A stretch of DNA of 64,000 nucleotides from Macrobrachium rosenbergii (GCF_040412425.1 NC_089742.1:74213625-74277624); one strand, 5' to 3'; positions 10,722 to 23,964 are shown, counted from the stretch's first letter. A program made the numbers and translations. Notes: generated by a model from the letters alone, not told the origin.

Positions 10722-11690
10722 GAATGTAAAAATAGCAACGTTTCTTTTCGTAAAATTCACTTTTTTACATATATTTCACAATGTCTTTCAACAACATTTC
10801 CGTCTTTCAGCTTCAATTTATATTTTTCTAGGAGACACATATTGCTTTTACGTGGGCTATTTATGTAAATTTATTTAGCTTTCCATTGCAATTTTTCAAT
10901 ATTTTCTTTTGTTATGCATTACCAAGTAATTACGAAAAATATAGCGTAAATATGACCACTTGAGAGCAGTCGAACCGCGTAGTTCCACCTAGGGTTTACG
11001 AGTGCGTGAATAATTTTTAATACGCCTGTTTGTGTATCTGTAAATAACTTTAGTGTGCATGTATTATATATCATTCGAACGGCCATTCTTTTGTGCTTTA
11101 TCGACTGAACGCTGAACGGCAAAATGTAAAAATATCAACGTTTCTATATAAAATCTTTAGCGAACAATTGACTGTTCGTGAAACAAACTTATCTTTGAGC
11201 TTCAATTGCTCAACTGGTACGAACAACACATTAATTTTAGGTATTATATAATGTAGGAAATTTATTCAGCTTTCATCGCAGTTTCACTTTTTTCCTAGCG
11301 ATATTTATTACCGAGTAATTACGAAAAATGTCAGCGTTGAACGCGTTGAACGCCGTAGTTCGGCCGGTTTCATGCATCGTAGATAATTTTTTGTGCGCTT
11401 GTAAATACTTCAATGTGCATGTATTATATATCATCCGAACATTATTCTTTGCACTTTATCGTGCTTTGAACAGCCAAAATGTAAAAATATCAACGTTTCA
11501 TATAATGGTTGCCACACATATTTTCGTAAGAAAAAGATTGTCCGTAATCTAACGACAATTATTAAGTTTATTCAACAATACATATATCTTTATCTTGTGC
11601 GTTTTATAGGAAATTTATTAAGCTCTAATGTCACCTTTATTTTTTCATCATTATTCACTTACTTAGGTACGATACAGAAACGTCAACATA
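10722..11690. repeat. Diverged tandem repeat, ~360-400 bp unit, about 2.5 copies
   Basis: Three copies begin with AATGTAAAAATA.CAACGTTTC at about 10726, 11123 and 11478. Each is followed by a block with TTTATT.AGCT.., ACGAAAAAT, GTGCATGTATTATATATCAT and TTTATCG. The third copy is truncated. No open frame is conserved between copies, so this looks like a non-coding satellite-like unit. Confidence 0.75.
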
Positions 11691-12340
11691 AGTAAGGTTG
11701 GAAAATCTGAAAGTGCACTCCGTAAATAAGCATTTTTAAATCGGTAACAGTTAATTAGCAAAACATTTATAGCAAAACGATTCATTCCATGTGAAATTTC
11801 AAACATTCCCACATAATTTACGTGTCAAATAGACTCCACAAACCTAATTATTATATTTTTAGTGATTATTTAAAAAAAAAAGTCTACGATTTTCCTTAAA
11901 AATTTCACGTTCGTCACTTTCTATTATTTCTAAGCCTTGCAAGATTTCACAGATTACTTTAGGAAAAAAATTCCAATAATTTACCGACATCATAAAACAA
12001 ACCAGAAGCTTATATCAGTTATAGTTGGGACGTATCGATTTTTACAAGAAACTTTTTCGCGCAGACAACTTTTCCCTCCACGGCATAAGTCGCGTACAGG
12101 AGTAGCGTTACAGGAACCCAGTAATCGCGCAAGGACTAATAAGAATCATGTTAAGGTGGTAGCTCAAAGTACTTAATAAACCATCTTTTGTAATAATGTG
12201 AAAAGCCACATTATCAAAGACCTTTTTTAATTTCGATGACCTGCCCAGCAAATGTGAACAAAGATTAAGAAAGATGAAAATCATTGATGATTCTCATTAA
12301 AAAAATAAATCCTTGTGTGTAAATTTGTACTTCCAGATAG
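11691..12340. other. No supported gene
   Basis: AT-rich sequence without recognised features. The last ~100 bp before 12449 already resembles the 14530-14600 part of the ~4.6-kb unit (GCAGCCA, TGTCTAG.TAGA, CATATGT), so the array's left edge is near 12340. Confidence 0.4.
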
Positions 12341-12448
12341 CCACTTTTAGACAAGTCTGCGAGAAAATTAGTAGCAAGCTGAAAAAGAGACACATGAACA
12401 TGCAGCCAAGCTGCCACTCTCATCATGTCTAGGTAGATGCATATGTTT

Positions 12449-12517
12449 GCGATCAGTGAGATTAAGCTGCTTTGAGTGTGGTCAGTAACTTTGGATGGTG
12501 ACAAATGCCAGAAGCCT
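12449..12517 (+). pseudogene. 5S rRNA-like segment, unit A first
   Basis: GCGATCAGTGAGATTAAGC, then GTGTGGTCAGTAACTTTGGATGG. This follows the 3' half of 5S rRNA, where GATC..GAAGTTAAGCAGC, GGGCGTGGTCAGTACTTGGATGGGTGACC is conserved. The 5' third is not recognisable, so it is a derived fragment or 5S-type SINE head, not a functional gene. Confidence 0.6.
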
Positions 12518-12848
12518 TGTTTTATGCTCTCGTATGAAAAGTGTTGCTTAGTTTCATTATGAGAATGTGTTATGTATGTAAATATACACATAAATAATTA
12601 GTAAAATGAGAGGAACTGAATTCTGTGGTGGACTGGAATCCTACACATCAACAAGAAATCGCCTTTACCACTTGCTTATAATACGAGAACAGGGGAAGGG
12701 TTCGACGTCACCACCGACGTCAGTTTTTTTTTTTAATTCTTCGTTTTATAAATTTTTCGTGGCAGATTTACATCCATATAGGAATATAGTCTGATAGCTG
12801 AAAGAAAGAAGCCTTTAAAGCCGAGAGAGAACATACAAGAGGATTGAG

Positions 12849-12940
12849 TGGCGGTCCACCTTTTCAGAGTACTGACCACACCCAAAACAGCTTAACTTCC
12901 CTTTGATCTCAAAACAGCAGTGGCGTCTGCTTAAAACGCC
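12849..12940 (-). pseudogene. 5S rRNA-like segment, unit A second
   Basis: The reverse complement reads GTTAAGCTGTTTTGGGTGTG, GTCAGTACTCTG and ACCGCCAC. It sits at the outer end of the left inverted arm, mirroring the copy at 15278. Confidence 0.6.
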
Positions 12941-14643
12941 GCTAATGCCCGCAAAATGAAAGTTATCTATCAAAGAGAATACGTTTCAGTATTATGTACA
13001 GCTTTCTTGCGGCTGTGAAAAATTCACGTCGTATAGGGATATGCCTTATACGATCAGTATTTATTATTTGTGGTACTGGGTGGTAGAGTGATATGACCAC
13101 TCGGTTATACCACTCTACAGAAGATTTAATCTTGGAACTCCTACAGTATCTAGGGTTGACGCACCAACGCCAAATCAAATCATAACAAATTACAATTATA
13201 TTACTTCCTGCCAAAATTTACTATTCCCAAAACATTTCTGCCATAACAAATGTGTCTTCTCTATAAAAATCACGCATGAAATCACCTTTAATTATATTGC
13301 ACATGAAAGCATTTCAACAACGATCACCATCTCAGAAGTACCTTGCCATCGTCATTGGCGATGCGATTTTGTTTTCTTCTCTTCGTCTTGAATGACGACG
13401 TCAATGGAAATAAAGATGGCTGCTTGCGATCGCTGCCAAGTCCTCTTGGCTTTGTGATCAATTTGGACTGACATACTATATTATTTCCAATTTCAGCCTC
13501 ACAGTGACCTCAATAAAAATAGCACAATTTATTTAGTCTCATAAAAAATGTCCTTTAGGTGCCGTAGATTTCCTAAATTGGGAGAAGTGAAGAGGCAGTC
13601 GGATGGTCACCCTCTTGTTTCGATCTTGTGAAATGTCGAAAATAAAACAGACTTTCTCAGTAAATAGCCCATTTTCTATTAATTTAATCTCGTATATATG
13701 AATACCACAGTAATAGCTTACTACTCTTACAATGACAGGTTTGACAGGCATTAGGTTGCATTTAGGAGGTACAAAAAGATGATAACCATCGGATATAAGC
13801 AGATGATATACGTAGTTTGAAGAAAGAAGCAATAGACCAGTTTAAAGACACATCGCCTGCCATTTTTCCTACATATGAACTAGTTTAGTTCAGCAATACT
13901 GTTACCATTTCTAGAATGACAGTTCATTTCCTAATTGCAGAATATTGTGGCCCTAGACATACAAGTCTCCTAGAAGTTGAGGCCAGCTCCTGTATAGGCT
14001 CGATGAACAGTTATGCAAAAACTTAGTTTGTAGGACTATTTAACACTAATATATTTTGTTAGGTTTATTTTGTTTTATTGAATAGATAGTGACACAGATT
14101 CTTTATTACTACAATAATCTTTCAGCAGTTACATAAAATCTTAGCGTTAATAAGTTTGATTTCTTATCTCATATTTCATACATGCAAATGCTATAGACTT
14201 TATGTAATTAAATAGAAGTAAAGGAGGCTTTAAAATGGTGAACTCTTGTCCGGAAACAAAGGGCGACATTTAGTACAACATGGTATTCAGATCTGACAGA
14301 AAACATTCATTTCATTTTCACGGCGTGCCAAAGAAACAATCTTACTTTGCACAAGTACTACTGTAATGGGGCTGTGTCCGGCAAGCTGGTACGCGAGAGA
14401 ATAGTGGGGAAACGTCGGTACAAAGAAACAATGTTAAAGCACAGAGGAAGTACTGTGACGTTAGCTATTATGGTTAATACGAAAAATGTTTGAACGATTA
14501 TCGGGAAAAGAAGCAAACGATTGGGAAATTAACGACAATTCGAAAAAGAAGACAAAAACTTGCAGCCATACTCATCTTGTCTAGATAGACTCATATGTGT
14601 TGATAATGGCCTACTGATCAGATGAGGAAGACATCATGCCGAT

Positions 14644-14724
<81 letters not shown>
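14644..14724. repeat. (TA)n microsatellite, unit A inner
   Basis: About 80 bp of TA between the core and the right inverted arm. Confidence 0.95.
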
Positions 14725-14726
<2 letters not shown>

Positions 14727-15277
14727 AAATGAAAAGCAAAGACGAAATGCAACGCGATCACGAACCATCTTTGTTTAAATTGGACGTCGTCATTCAAGAC
14801 GAAGAGAAGAAAAACAAAATCGCACCGCCACGACGATGGCAAGGTGCTTGAGATGGTGATCGTTGTTGGAAATATATTTTCTATACGAATTAATATAATT
14901 GAAGGTAGATTTCATGCGTGATTTTATATAAAGAAAAGTGTTGGTGGCAGAAGTGTTTCAGGAATAGTAAATGTTAACGGGATTGCAATATAATTGTAAT
15001 TTAAGGCGATTTGATTTGTTGGCGTTGGTGCGTCAATCTCTAGATACTGTAAGGTTCCAAGACATATTCCTTCGTAAGAACGACGCAACCAGTGGTCATA
15101 TCGCTCTGAAGTACGCCCATAAATCTATGAAATACTTGATCATTATGAGCCTTCCCCTATACGATCGGAATTTAACTACAGCCACACACGATAGTTCTAT
15201 GATATAAATATATTGATGATGGGAATAACCTTCATTTTGCGTCGCTAACGGCGTTTTAAAAGAACGCGACTCGGGTT

Positions 15278-15341
15278 TTCGATCCAGTGAAGTTAAGCAG
15301 GTTTGGGTGTGGTCAGTACTCTGGAAGGTTACCGCCACTGG
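15278..15341 (+). pseudogene. 5S rRNA-like segment, unit A third
   Basis: GATCCAGTGAAGTTAAGCAG, then GTTTGGGTGTGGTCAGTACT and ACCGCCACTGGA, at the outer end of the right inverted arm. Confidence 0.65.
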
Positions 15342-15426
15342 ACATTTATCTTTACGCTCGCTCTCGGTTTTTCAAAAAGGCTTCTCTTGTTTTATTTATG
15401 AAAACTATTGTATATATAATAAATGT

Positions 15427-15429
15427 ATG

Positions 15430-15485
<56 letters not shown>
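15427..15485. repeat. (TA)n microsatellite, unit A outer
   Basis: TA tract separating the right arm from the Penelope-like 3' end. Confidence 0.95.
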
Positions 15486-15487
<2 letters not shown>

Positions 15488-15529
15488 TATGGAAGGAAAC
15501 GTGTTATGGTGATTTTGCGAAGCTTTTAT

Positions 15530-16440
15530 TAAAAACGTTTCATTTCAGGGTCCAGTCCCATCATCACAGCTGCAAAAAGACGAACACCCACATAAACATA
15601 TAATAAAAGATTCATCAAAGAAAGCCAAATAGTTATAATAAAATAAAAAAAGAAACATAGTGGTAAGAGAATAATGCCGTTTCAAGTGAAGGGAAGAAGA
15701 CGAGTGACTCGAAGAAGCAGCAGCGAAAGGTCCCAAGAACTCGTATGGTTATGCCAGGGAGAGAGGGGTTGCGGTAGTTTGGTTGTTAATTTTGGAACTG
15801 TTGCTTTTATGAAAAGCAATTCGATGACCATAATCTGTTGGAAAAGCCCCTGTAATGATTTTAAAACGTTTATATTCTGTATTAAATTTGCTGTTCGATA
15901 ACTCACCTTAAGAAGCCTACGGGAGGCCCCGACATAATTTCCCAAACTACATTTGGGACACGAAAGTAAATAGGCCGCATTGGATGTCACAAGAGGCTTA
16001 TATTTCCATTATACCTGAATAAGGACCGAATAGTTAATGGGTTTCTTAGATTATTCGCATTTTGTGGCGGACAATGTTCCGCATCTTGAACGTTTAACGT
16101 GTATAAAACGTTGTATCTCTGATAAACGGGACACTATCCACAGAAATTAGCATTCTTGGTGCAGTCGATCTGTTATTTTTCCTATTAATTTATTATTTAG
16201 GAACTTTACATTTGTAAAGTTGTTTAAAAGAAACTTAGCTGGATAACGGTTTTCCATGAAGTAATCGTAAAGAGAGTTATTTCATAGTGAGAGTTGGACA
16301 AGCCAGAGGGGAAGGGAATGAGCTCTGTGGAAGGAAATTATGCAAATTTTTTATTAGCTTTATTTGATGGAGGAAAAAACATAATATATTTGGACTAACA
16401 AATTACTGAATTTCTTTACCACTCATATGCGATTACTGTC
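15530..16440 (-). pseudogene. Penelope-like element 3' remnant, unit A
   Basis: Reading leftward, broken frames encode the region after the reverse transcriptase. It includes NYFMENRYPAKFL-like thumb sequence, then TSNAAYLLSCPKC..GNYVGASRRLLKV, the start of the GIY-YIG endonuclease of Penelope-like elements, and LLFIKATVPKL near its end. Stops and frameshifts interrupt it, and the reverse transcriptase palm is absent. The end near 15540 carries TGATGATGGG..CCCTGAAA, comparable to the terminal motif of the element at 30.2 kb, followed by (TA)n. Confidence 0.65.
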
Positions 16441-17110
16441 CAGGACCAGTATAGAAAAATATGTATTGCAAGAAATCGCGAATCACTTGAATTACATTCT
16501 TTGCGAAGAAATACGTGTCATAAATTCATGATGAAGTTGTTCCTAGAAAAATTCTCTGAGAACCAGATCAGAAGCTGGAACCATTCATTAAAATGAAAAC
16601 AAAGCAAAACCAAAATATTAAACTTAAATAGTTTACAAACCAAGGCTTTGTATAACTATTCATCGAAACCACACTATGGACTTTACTAAAGTATCAACTT
16701 CTATAGGATTGCTTGTGCAGTCCATAATATTCTAGAACTTAAGAAATAGAGAGTATAATTCTAGAAATGTACAGTATTTCTAGATCAGTGGAGTCTATGT
16801 GGGAAAAATGTGAACGGAGACAGTGTCTTTAAACTGGCTTAATGCTTGTTGCCTCTCAAACTGTATCTGTTCGGCCTATACCCGATGGTTGTCTATCTTT
16901 GTACTTTCTAAATGCAGCCCAAGAAGGCTCGTCAAACCTTATAATTAGAGGAATAGAGGTTTTAGGGGTAATAGTATACACGAGAATCAAATCGGAGAAA
17001 CGTTTTATTTCGATAGTTTATACAAAAAGTTACATGATATGAATGTGTTATTCAGTATTTCCCCTTCCCAATACCACTAATGTATGTTTGTGAAATTTTA
17101 ACATATGTTT

Positions 17111-17174
17111 TGCGATCAGCAGTTAAGCTGCATTGGTGTGGTCAACTCTTCAGATGGGTGACCGTCACCGAAGC
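17111..17174 (+). pseudogene. 5S rRNA-like segment, unit B first
   Basis: GCGATCAGCAGTTAAGCTGC with GATGGGTGACCGTCACCGAA. Relative to 21710 it has lost several bases. Confidence 0.6.
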
Positions 17175-17517
17175 CTTATTATACTCTGTCATTATGAAAG
17201 GTGTTGTAGTTTCATTATGAAGATGTGTTATGTAAATATACGTAAATAATTAGTAAAATGAGAGGAACTGAATTCTGTGGTGGACTGGAATCCTACACAT
17301 CAACAAGAAATCGCCTTAACCACTTGCTTATAATACGAGAACAGGGGAAGGGTTCGACGTCACCACCGACGTCAGGTTTTTTTTTTTTTTTTTAGTTCTT
17401 CGATTTATAAAATTTTTCGTGTAGATTTATCCATATATAGAATATAGTCTGATAATGAAGAAAAGAGGAAACCTTTTAAAAACCAAGAGAGAGAACATAC
17501 AAAGAGAGGAATCAGTC

Positions 17518-17572
17518 GCGGTCACCTTTCCAGAGTATGACCACACCCAAAGCAACAACTTCGTGATCTTCA
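17518..17572 (-). pseudogene. 5S rRNA-like segment, unit B second
   Basis: Reverse-strand copy (GATCACGAAGTTG.., GGGTGTGGTCATACTCTGG) at the outer end of the unit B left arm. Confidence 0.55.
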
Positions 17573-19299
17573 AACGCAGTGGCCCTGCTTAAAGCAACAT
17601 CGTGCACAAATGATTATCCTATCGAGCCTGTTCTGCGCGCTTTCTTGTGCGGCTGTGAAAATTCCGATCGTATGGGATATGCCTTATACGATCAGTATTT
17701 ATTATTTGTGGTACTGGGTGGTAGAGTGATATGACCACTCGGTTATGCCCACTCTACAAGAGAATCTGTCTTGGAACTCCCTACAGTATCTGAGGTTGAC
17801 GCACAACATAAATCAAATCATATGAAATTACAATTATATTACTTCCTGCCAAAATTTACTATTCCCCAAAACATTTCTACCACCAACAAATGTCTTCTCT
17901 TTATAAAATCACGCATAGAAATCACCTTGAATTATATTAATTGCATGAAAACATTTCAACAGCGATCACCATCTCAGTGCTGCTTGCCATCGTCGACGGC
18001 GATGCGTTTCGCACCTTCTTCGTCTTGAATGACGACGTCAATGGAAACAAAGATGGCTGCTTACGATCGCTGCTAAGTCCTGCCGGCTTTTATTTCAGTC
18101 AATTTGGACGACATGCTATATTATTTCCAATTTCAGCCTGCAGTAATATCAATAAATAGCACGATTTATTTAGTCTCATAAAAAAATGCATCCCTTTAGG
18201 TACCGTAGATTTCTAAATTGGGAGAGTGAGGCAGTCGGATGATCCGCCTCTTGTTTTGATGTTACGCCGAAATGTCGAAATAAAACAGACTTTTCTCAGT
18301 AAATAGCCCATTTTTTTCTAATTTAATCTCGTATATATGAATACCTATAAACAAACTGCTACTCTTACAATGACAAGGTTTGACGAGCCTTATTAGGTTG
18401 CATTTAGGAGGTACAAAAGATCGATAACCATCGGATATAAGCTAAGATGATATACAGCAGTTTGAGAAGAAAGAAGCAATAGACCAGTTTAAAAGACACA
18501 TCTCGCCTGCCATTTTTCCTACATATAGACTAGTTGTTCAGCAATGCCTTTGTTTCTAGAATGACAGTTCATTTCCTAATTGCAGAATATTATGGCCTAG
18601 ACATACAAGTCTCTAGAGAAGTTGAGGCCAGCTCCTAGTGTGGGCTCGATGAACAGTTATGCAAAAACTTAGTTTGTAGGACTATTTGCTTTAATATATT
18701 TTTGTTAGGTTTGTTTGTTTTATTGAATGAATGATGACGCAGATTCCTTTGTACTACCACAATAATCTTTCAGCAGTTACATAAATCTTGCGCGTTAATA
18801 AGTTTTGATTCTTATCTCATGTTTGCTTGCATTAAATGCCATAAACTTTATGTAATTAAATAAGTAAGAGGGCTTTAAAATGGTGAACTCTTGTCGGAAA
18901 CAAAAGGGGCGACATTTAGTACAACATGAAGCAATTTGTATCTGACAGAAAACATTTATTCATTTTCGTAGTCCACCAAAGAAACAATCTTACTTTGCAT
19001 AATTATACTAGCAATAGGGCTGTGTCGGCAAACCTTCAGTACGCGAGAGAATATTGAAACGTCATTAGAAAACCGTATTGTTAAAAGCACAGAGGAAGTA
19101 CTGTGACATTTAACTATTATATGGTTAAAAACGAAAAATGTTTGACGTTATCGGAAAAGCGAAACATTGAGGAGAAATTAACTTGACAATTCGAAAAAGA
19201 CAAAAACTTGCAGCCATACTCCTCATAACGTCTAGATAGACTCATATGTATTTAAAATAATAGCCTACTGATCAAATGAGAGGGAAGAACCTCATTACA

Positions 19300-19307
19300 G
19301 TTATATA

Positions 19308-19383
<76 letters not shown>
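19300..19383. repeat. (TA)n microsatellite, unit B inner
   Basis: Equivalent of 14644-14724, slightly interrupted. Confidence 0.95.
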
Positions 19384-19387
<4 letters not shown>

Positions 19388-19913
19388 TAAAACAAAAAGA
19401 CGAAATGCAGCAGTCACGGGTATGCGTTTTAAATTGGATGTATTCAAGACTGAAGAGAAAAACAAATCACGCACCGCCGACGATGGCGGGTGGCAAGATA
19501 GTGATCGTTGTTGGAATATTTTCTATACAATTAATATAATTGAAGGTAGATTTCATGCGTGACTTTATAAAGAAAAGAGAAGTGTTGGTGGCAGAAGTGT
19601 TTTGGGAATAGTAAATGTTGGCGGACGCAATATAATTGTAATTTAAGGCGATTTGATTTGGCGGTGGTGCGTCAATCTAGATACTGTAGGAGTTCAAGAC
19701 ATATTCCTTCGTAGGAACGACGTAACCGAGTGGTCATATCGCTCTACAAGTACGCCCGTAAATCAATGAAATGCCACTGATCGTATAAGGCCTTCCCCTA
19801 CGATCCGGAATTTCTTGCAGCCTGCGATAGTTCTGAGGTATAAATATATTATTTGATAGAATAACCTTCATTTTTGCGTCGCTAACGGCGTTTTAAAAAG
19901 ACGCAGCCCCTGC

Positions 19914-19979
19914 TCGATCGGTGAAGTTAAGCGGGTTTGGGTGATTAGGTACTCTGGAAAGGTTACCGCCACTGGATCG
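19914..19979 (+). pseudogene. 5S rRNA-like segment, unit B third
   Basis: GATCGGTGAAGTTAAGCGGG and TACTCTGGAAAGGTTACCGC at the outer end of the right arm. Confidence 0.6.
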
Positions 19980-20040
19980 CTGTCTTACCTTTCGCTCTCG
20001 GTTTTCAAAGGCTTTACTCTGTTTATTTATGAAAAACTAT

Positions 20041-20056
20041 TGTATATATATGTATG

Positions 20057-20122
<66 letters not shown>
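20041..20122. repeat. (TA)n microsatellite, unit B outer
   Basis: Equivalent of 15427-15485, longer by about 20 bp. Confidence 0.95.
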
Positions 20123-20124
<2 letters not shown>

Positions 20125-20134
20125 TATGAAGAGA

Positions 20135-21040
20135 AACGATGTTATGGTGATTTGACTTTTATTAGCTTGACATTTCGAGGTCAGTCCATCATCACAACTA
20201 CAAAGACAGACACACATAAAGCTTGTATATAATAAAAGATTCATCCTAAAAGCCAAAATAGTTATAATAAAATAAAAAAAAGAAACATAGTGGTAGAGAA
20301 TGACCGTTTCCAGTAGGGGAAGAAGACGAGTGACTGGAAGTCTGGAAGAACGAAGAGAGGTCCGTTGTGTACTCCAGATGGAGAGGGGTAGAGGTAGTTT
20401 GGTTGTTCAATTTTGGAACTATTGCTTTTATGAAAAGCAATTCGATGACTCCTGGTAATCTGTTGGGGAAGAAGCCCTGTAATGATTTAAAACGTTTATA
20501 TTCTGTATAAATTTGCTGTTCGATGCTTTCACCTTAAGAAGCCTACGGAGGCTACGACATAATTTCCCAAACCATTTGGGACACACGAAAGTAAATAGGC
20601 CGCATTGGATGTCACAAGAGCCTTATATTTTTCATTATACCTGAATAAGGACCGAATAGTTATTGGGTTTCTTAAGATTATTTCGCATTTTATGGCCGGA
20701 CAATGTTCACATCTTGAACGTTTAACTTGTGTATAAAACGTTGTATCTCTGATAAACGGGACCACTATCACAGGTAGCATTCTTGGTGCAGTCGATGTTG
20801 TTTACTGCCTATTAATTTATTGTTAGAGACTACATTTGTAAGTTGTTTTTAAAAAGTAGCTGGATAGCAGTTTTTCCATGAAGTATTAATCGTAAGAGTT
20901 ATTTCATAGTGAAATTTGGACAAGCCAGAGAGAAGAATAGGCTCTGTGGGAAGAGTATGCAAATTTTTAGTAGCTTTATTTGATGGAGAAAAAACATAAT
21001 ATGTTGGACTAACAATTACTGAATTTCTTCTCATATGCGA
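20135..21040 (-). pseudogene. Penelope-like element 3' remnant, unit B
   Basis: Same content as in unit A but with the frame open over 20780-20529, giving FIRDTTFYTQVKRSRCEHC, RNPITIRSLFRYNEK, LVTSNAAYLLSC and GNYV. A farther part at 21034-20849 holds HTLPTEPILLSGLSKFHYEI. GIY-YIG is read with losses, so it is not functional. Confidence 0.65.
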
Positions 21041-21709
21041 TTACTGTCAGGACAGTATAGAAAAATATATTATGAAATCGCGAATCACTTGAATTACATT
21101 CTTTGAGGAAATGCGTGTCAAATTCATGATGAAGTTGTTCCTGAAAAATTCTCGAGAACCAGATCGAAGCTGGAATGATACATTTAAAATGAAAACAGAA
21201 ACAAAACCAAAATATTAAACCAAATAGTTTTACAAACCAGGCTTTGTATAACTATTCATCGAGAACCACACTATGGACTTTACTAGTATCAGCATATAGG
21301 ATTGCTTGTGCAGTCCATAATATTCTAGAACTAAGAAATGAAGTATAATTCTAGAAGTGGTACAGTATTTTCTGAATCCAGTTATATGGAGTCTATGTGG
21401 AAAAATGTGAACGGAGACAGTGTCTTTTAAACTGGCTTAATGCTTGATGCCTCCAGAAGCTGTATCATTCGGCCCCTATACCGATGGTTGTCTATCTTTG
21501 TACTTTCTAAATGCAGCCCAAGAAGGCTCATCCGACCTTATAATTAGAGAATAGAGGTTTTAGGGTAATAGTATGCGAGAATCAAATCGGAAAACGTTTT
21601 ATTTCGATAGTTTATACAAAGAAGTTACATGAAATACGAATATGTTATTCGATGGAACACCCTTCCCAATGCCGCACTAATGTGTTGTAAGAAGGTACAA
21701 CATATGTTT

Positions 21710-21773
21710 TGCGATCAACGAAGTTAAGCTGCATTGGTGATCAGTAACTGGATGGGTGACCGTCACCCGAAGC
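21710..21773 (+). pseudogene. 5S rRNA-like segment, unit C first (best preserved)
   Basis: GCGATCAACGAAGTTAAGCT, then GATCAGTAACTGGATGGGTG and ACCGTCACCCGAAGC. This is the closest of the nine to a 5S rRNA 3' half, including the internal control region-like GGATGGGTGACC. Confidence 0.7.
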
Positions 21774-22101
21774 AGGATATACTCTGTCGTATGAAAGGTG
21801 TTGCTTAGTTTCATTATGAGACTGTATTATCATATGTAAATATACGTAAATAATTAGTAAAATGAAGGAACTGAATTCTGTGAGTGGACTGGAATCCTAC
21901 ACATCAACAAGAAATCGCCTTTACCACTTGTATAATACGAGAACAGGGAGGGTTCGACGTCACCACCGACGTCAGGTTTTTTTTTTTTTAGTTCTTACGT
22001 TTTATAAAATTTCTCGTGTAGATTTACATCCATATATAGAATATAGTCTGATAATGAAGAAAAACCTTTTAAGCCGAGAGAGCATACAAAGAGGAATCAG
22101 T

Positions 22102-22160
22102 CGCGGTCACCTTTCCGGAAGTACTGACCACACCGGCAGCGCCAGCCTCGCGATCTCGCG
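22102..22160 (-). pseudogene. 5S rRNA-like segment, unit C second
   Basis: Reverse strand; GCGAGATCGCGAGGCTGGCG, then GGTGTGGTCAGTACTTCCGG. This copy has a GC-richer centre than its counterparts in A and B. Confidence 0.5.
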
Positions 22161-23907
22161 GCTAACAGTGGCGTCTGCTTAAAACGCCGATAGTAACAAA
22201 TGAAGGTTATCCTATCAGAGAATATATTCATATTATGTAGCTTTCTTGTGCGGCTGTGAAAAAATTCCGATCGTATAGGGATATGCCTTATACGATCAGT
22301 ATTTATTTATTTGTGGTACTTGGTGGTAGAGTGATATGACCACTCGGTTATGCCACTCTACGAAGGAATCTGTCTTGGAACTCCTACAGTATCTAGAGGT
22401 TGACGCACCAACGCCAAATCAAATCGCCTTAAATTACAATTATATTACTTCCTGCCAAAATTTACTATTCCCCAAAACGTTTCTGCCACCAACAAATGTC
22501 TTCCTCTTTATAAAATCACGCATAGAAATCCACCTTGGAATTATATTAATTGCATGAAAACATTTCAACAACGATCACCATCTCAAGTACCTTTACTGCG
22601 TCGTCGTGGCGATGCGATTTTCATTTTCTTCTCTTATCTTGAATGACGACGTCCAATGGAAACAAGATGGCTGCTGCGATCGCTGGAAGTCCTCTTGGCT
22701 TTTATTTCAGTCAGTTTGGACGACATACTATATTATTTCCAATTTCAGCCTCCCAGTGACCTCAATAATACTTTGAGGGTTTAGTCTCATAAATGTCCCG
22801 CTAGGTGCCGTAGATTTCCCTAGAGGTGGGGAGAGTGAAGAAGAGCCAGTCAGATGGTCACCCTCTTGGCGATGTTACGCCAGAAATGTCCGAAATAAAA
22901 CAGACTTTTTTCTCAGTAAATAGCCCATTTTTCTAATTTAATCTCGTATATAGATACCTATAAACAAGCTGCTACTCTTACAATGACAAGGTTTGATAAA
23001 CCTTATTAGGTTGCATTTAGGAGGTACAAAGATCGATAACCATCGGATACTAAGCCCAAGATGATATACAGCAGTTTAGAAGAAAAACAATAGACCAGTT
23101 TAAAAGACATCTCGCCTGCCATTTTTTCTACATATAGACTAGTTTAGTTCAGCAATACTGTACCATTTCACAGAATGACGGTTCATTTCCTAATTGCAAA
23201 ATGTGCTGGCCTGAACTTTGCAGTCTCTAGAAGTTAGGGCCAGCTCCTAGTGTAGGCTCGATGAACAGTTATGCAAAAACTTGGTTTGTGGGACTATTTG
23301 CTTTAATATATTTTTATTGGGTTGTTTTTGTTTTTATTGAATAGATGATGACACCAGATTCCTTTGTACTACAATAATCTTTCCCGGCGATTTTGCCGTC
23401 ACGCGTTAATAAGTTTTGATTTTTCTTATCTCATGTTTCCTTGCATGCAATGCTATAGACTTTTATGTAATTAAATAGAGAGTAAGGGGGCTTTAAAATG
23501 GTGAACTCTTGTCGGAAACAAAAGGGCGACATTAATTTGTATGGTAATTTCATATCTGACGAAAACATTCATTTCATTTCGTAGTCTGAAAAGAAACAAT
23601 CTTACTTTGCTAAGTACTACTGGCAATAGGGCTGTGTCAGCAAACCTTCAGTACGCGAGAGAATATTGAAACGTCATTAGAAAACAATGTTAAAAGCACA
23701 GAGAGTACTGTGACATTTAACTATTATAGTTAATACGAAAAATGTTTGGTGATTATCCAGGAAAAGCGAAACATTGAGAGGAAATTAACATTAATTCGAA
23801 AAAGACAAACTTGCAGCCATACTCATCATAACGTCAAGATAGACTCCTTATCAACTGTTAAAATAATAGCCTACACTGATCAAATGAAGGAGAAGACATC
23901 ATTACCG

Positions 23908-23908
<1 letters not shown>

Positions 23909-23964
<56 letters not shown>
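23909..23964. repeat. (TA)n microsatellite, unit C inner
   Basis: Equivalent of 14644-14724, uninterrupted. Confidence 0.95.

Larger units (their letters stand above)
12340..17110 (+). repeat. ~4.6-kb composite unit A of tandem array
   Basis: First full copy. In order it holds a 5S-like segment (+), a tRNA-like/B-box block ending in a T-run, a 5S-like segment (-), a left arm (~12.85-13.45 kb), a non-coding core, a (TA)n tract, a right arm that is the inverse of the left (~14.73-15.38 kb) with a 5S-like segment (+), and a second (TA)n. A reverse-strand Penelope-like 3' end follows, then a diverged inverted relative of the core (~16.44-17.0 kb). The direct period to unit B is about 4,660 bp. 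Confidence 0.85.
17111..21709 (+). repeat. ~4.6-kb composite unit B of tandem array
   Basis: Second full copy with the same order as A and a period of about 4,600 bp to C. Differences from A are mainly 1-4 base insertions and deletions spread evenly, including inside the Penelope-like coding remnant. Inverted arms lie near 17.5-18.1 and 19.4-19.98 kb, with (TA)n at 19300-19383 and 20041-20122. Confidence 0.85.

Noticed and set aside
12655..12720. tRNA gene in the ~4.6-kb unit (GGGTTCGACGTC and, on the other strand, AGTGGTAAAGGCGATTT)
   Set aside because: Box-like words are present but no cloverleaf can be drawn; treated as a Pol III-like relic within the repeat.
12963..13214. Open frames inside the ~4.6-kb units (also 13539-13832, 17771-18159, 22336-22557, 26707-26949)
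   Set aside because: Frames are not kept between the copies and lie in the inverted arms or core; only the Penelope-like part shows protein similarity.
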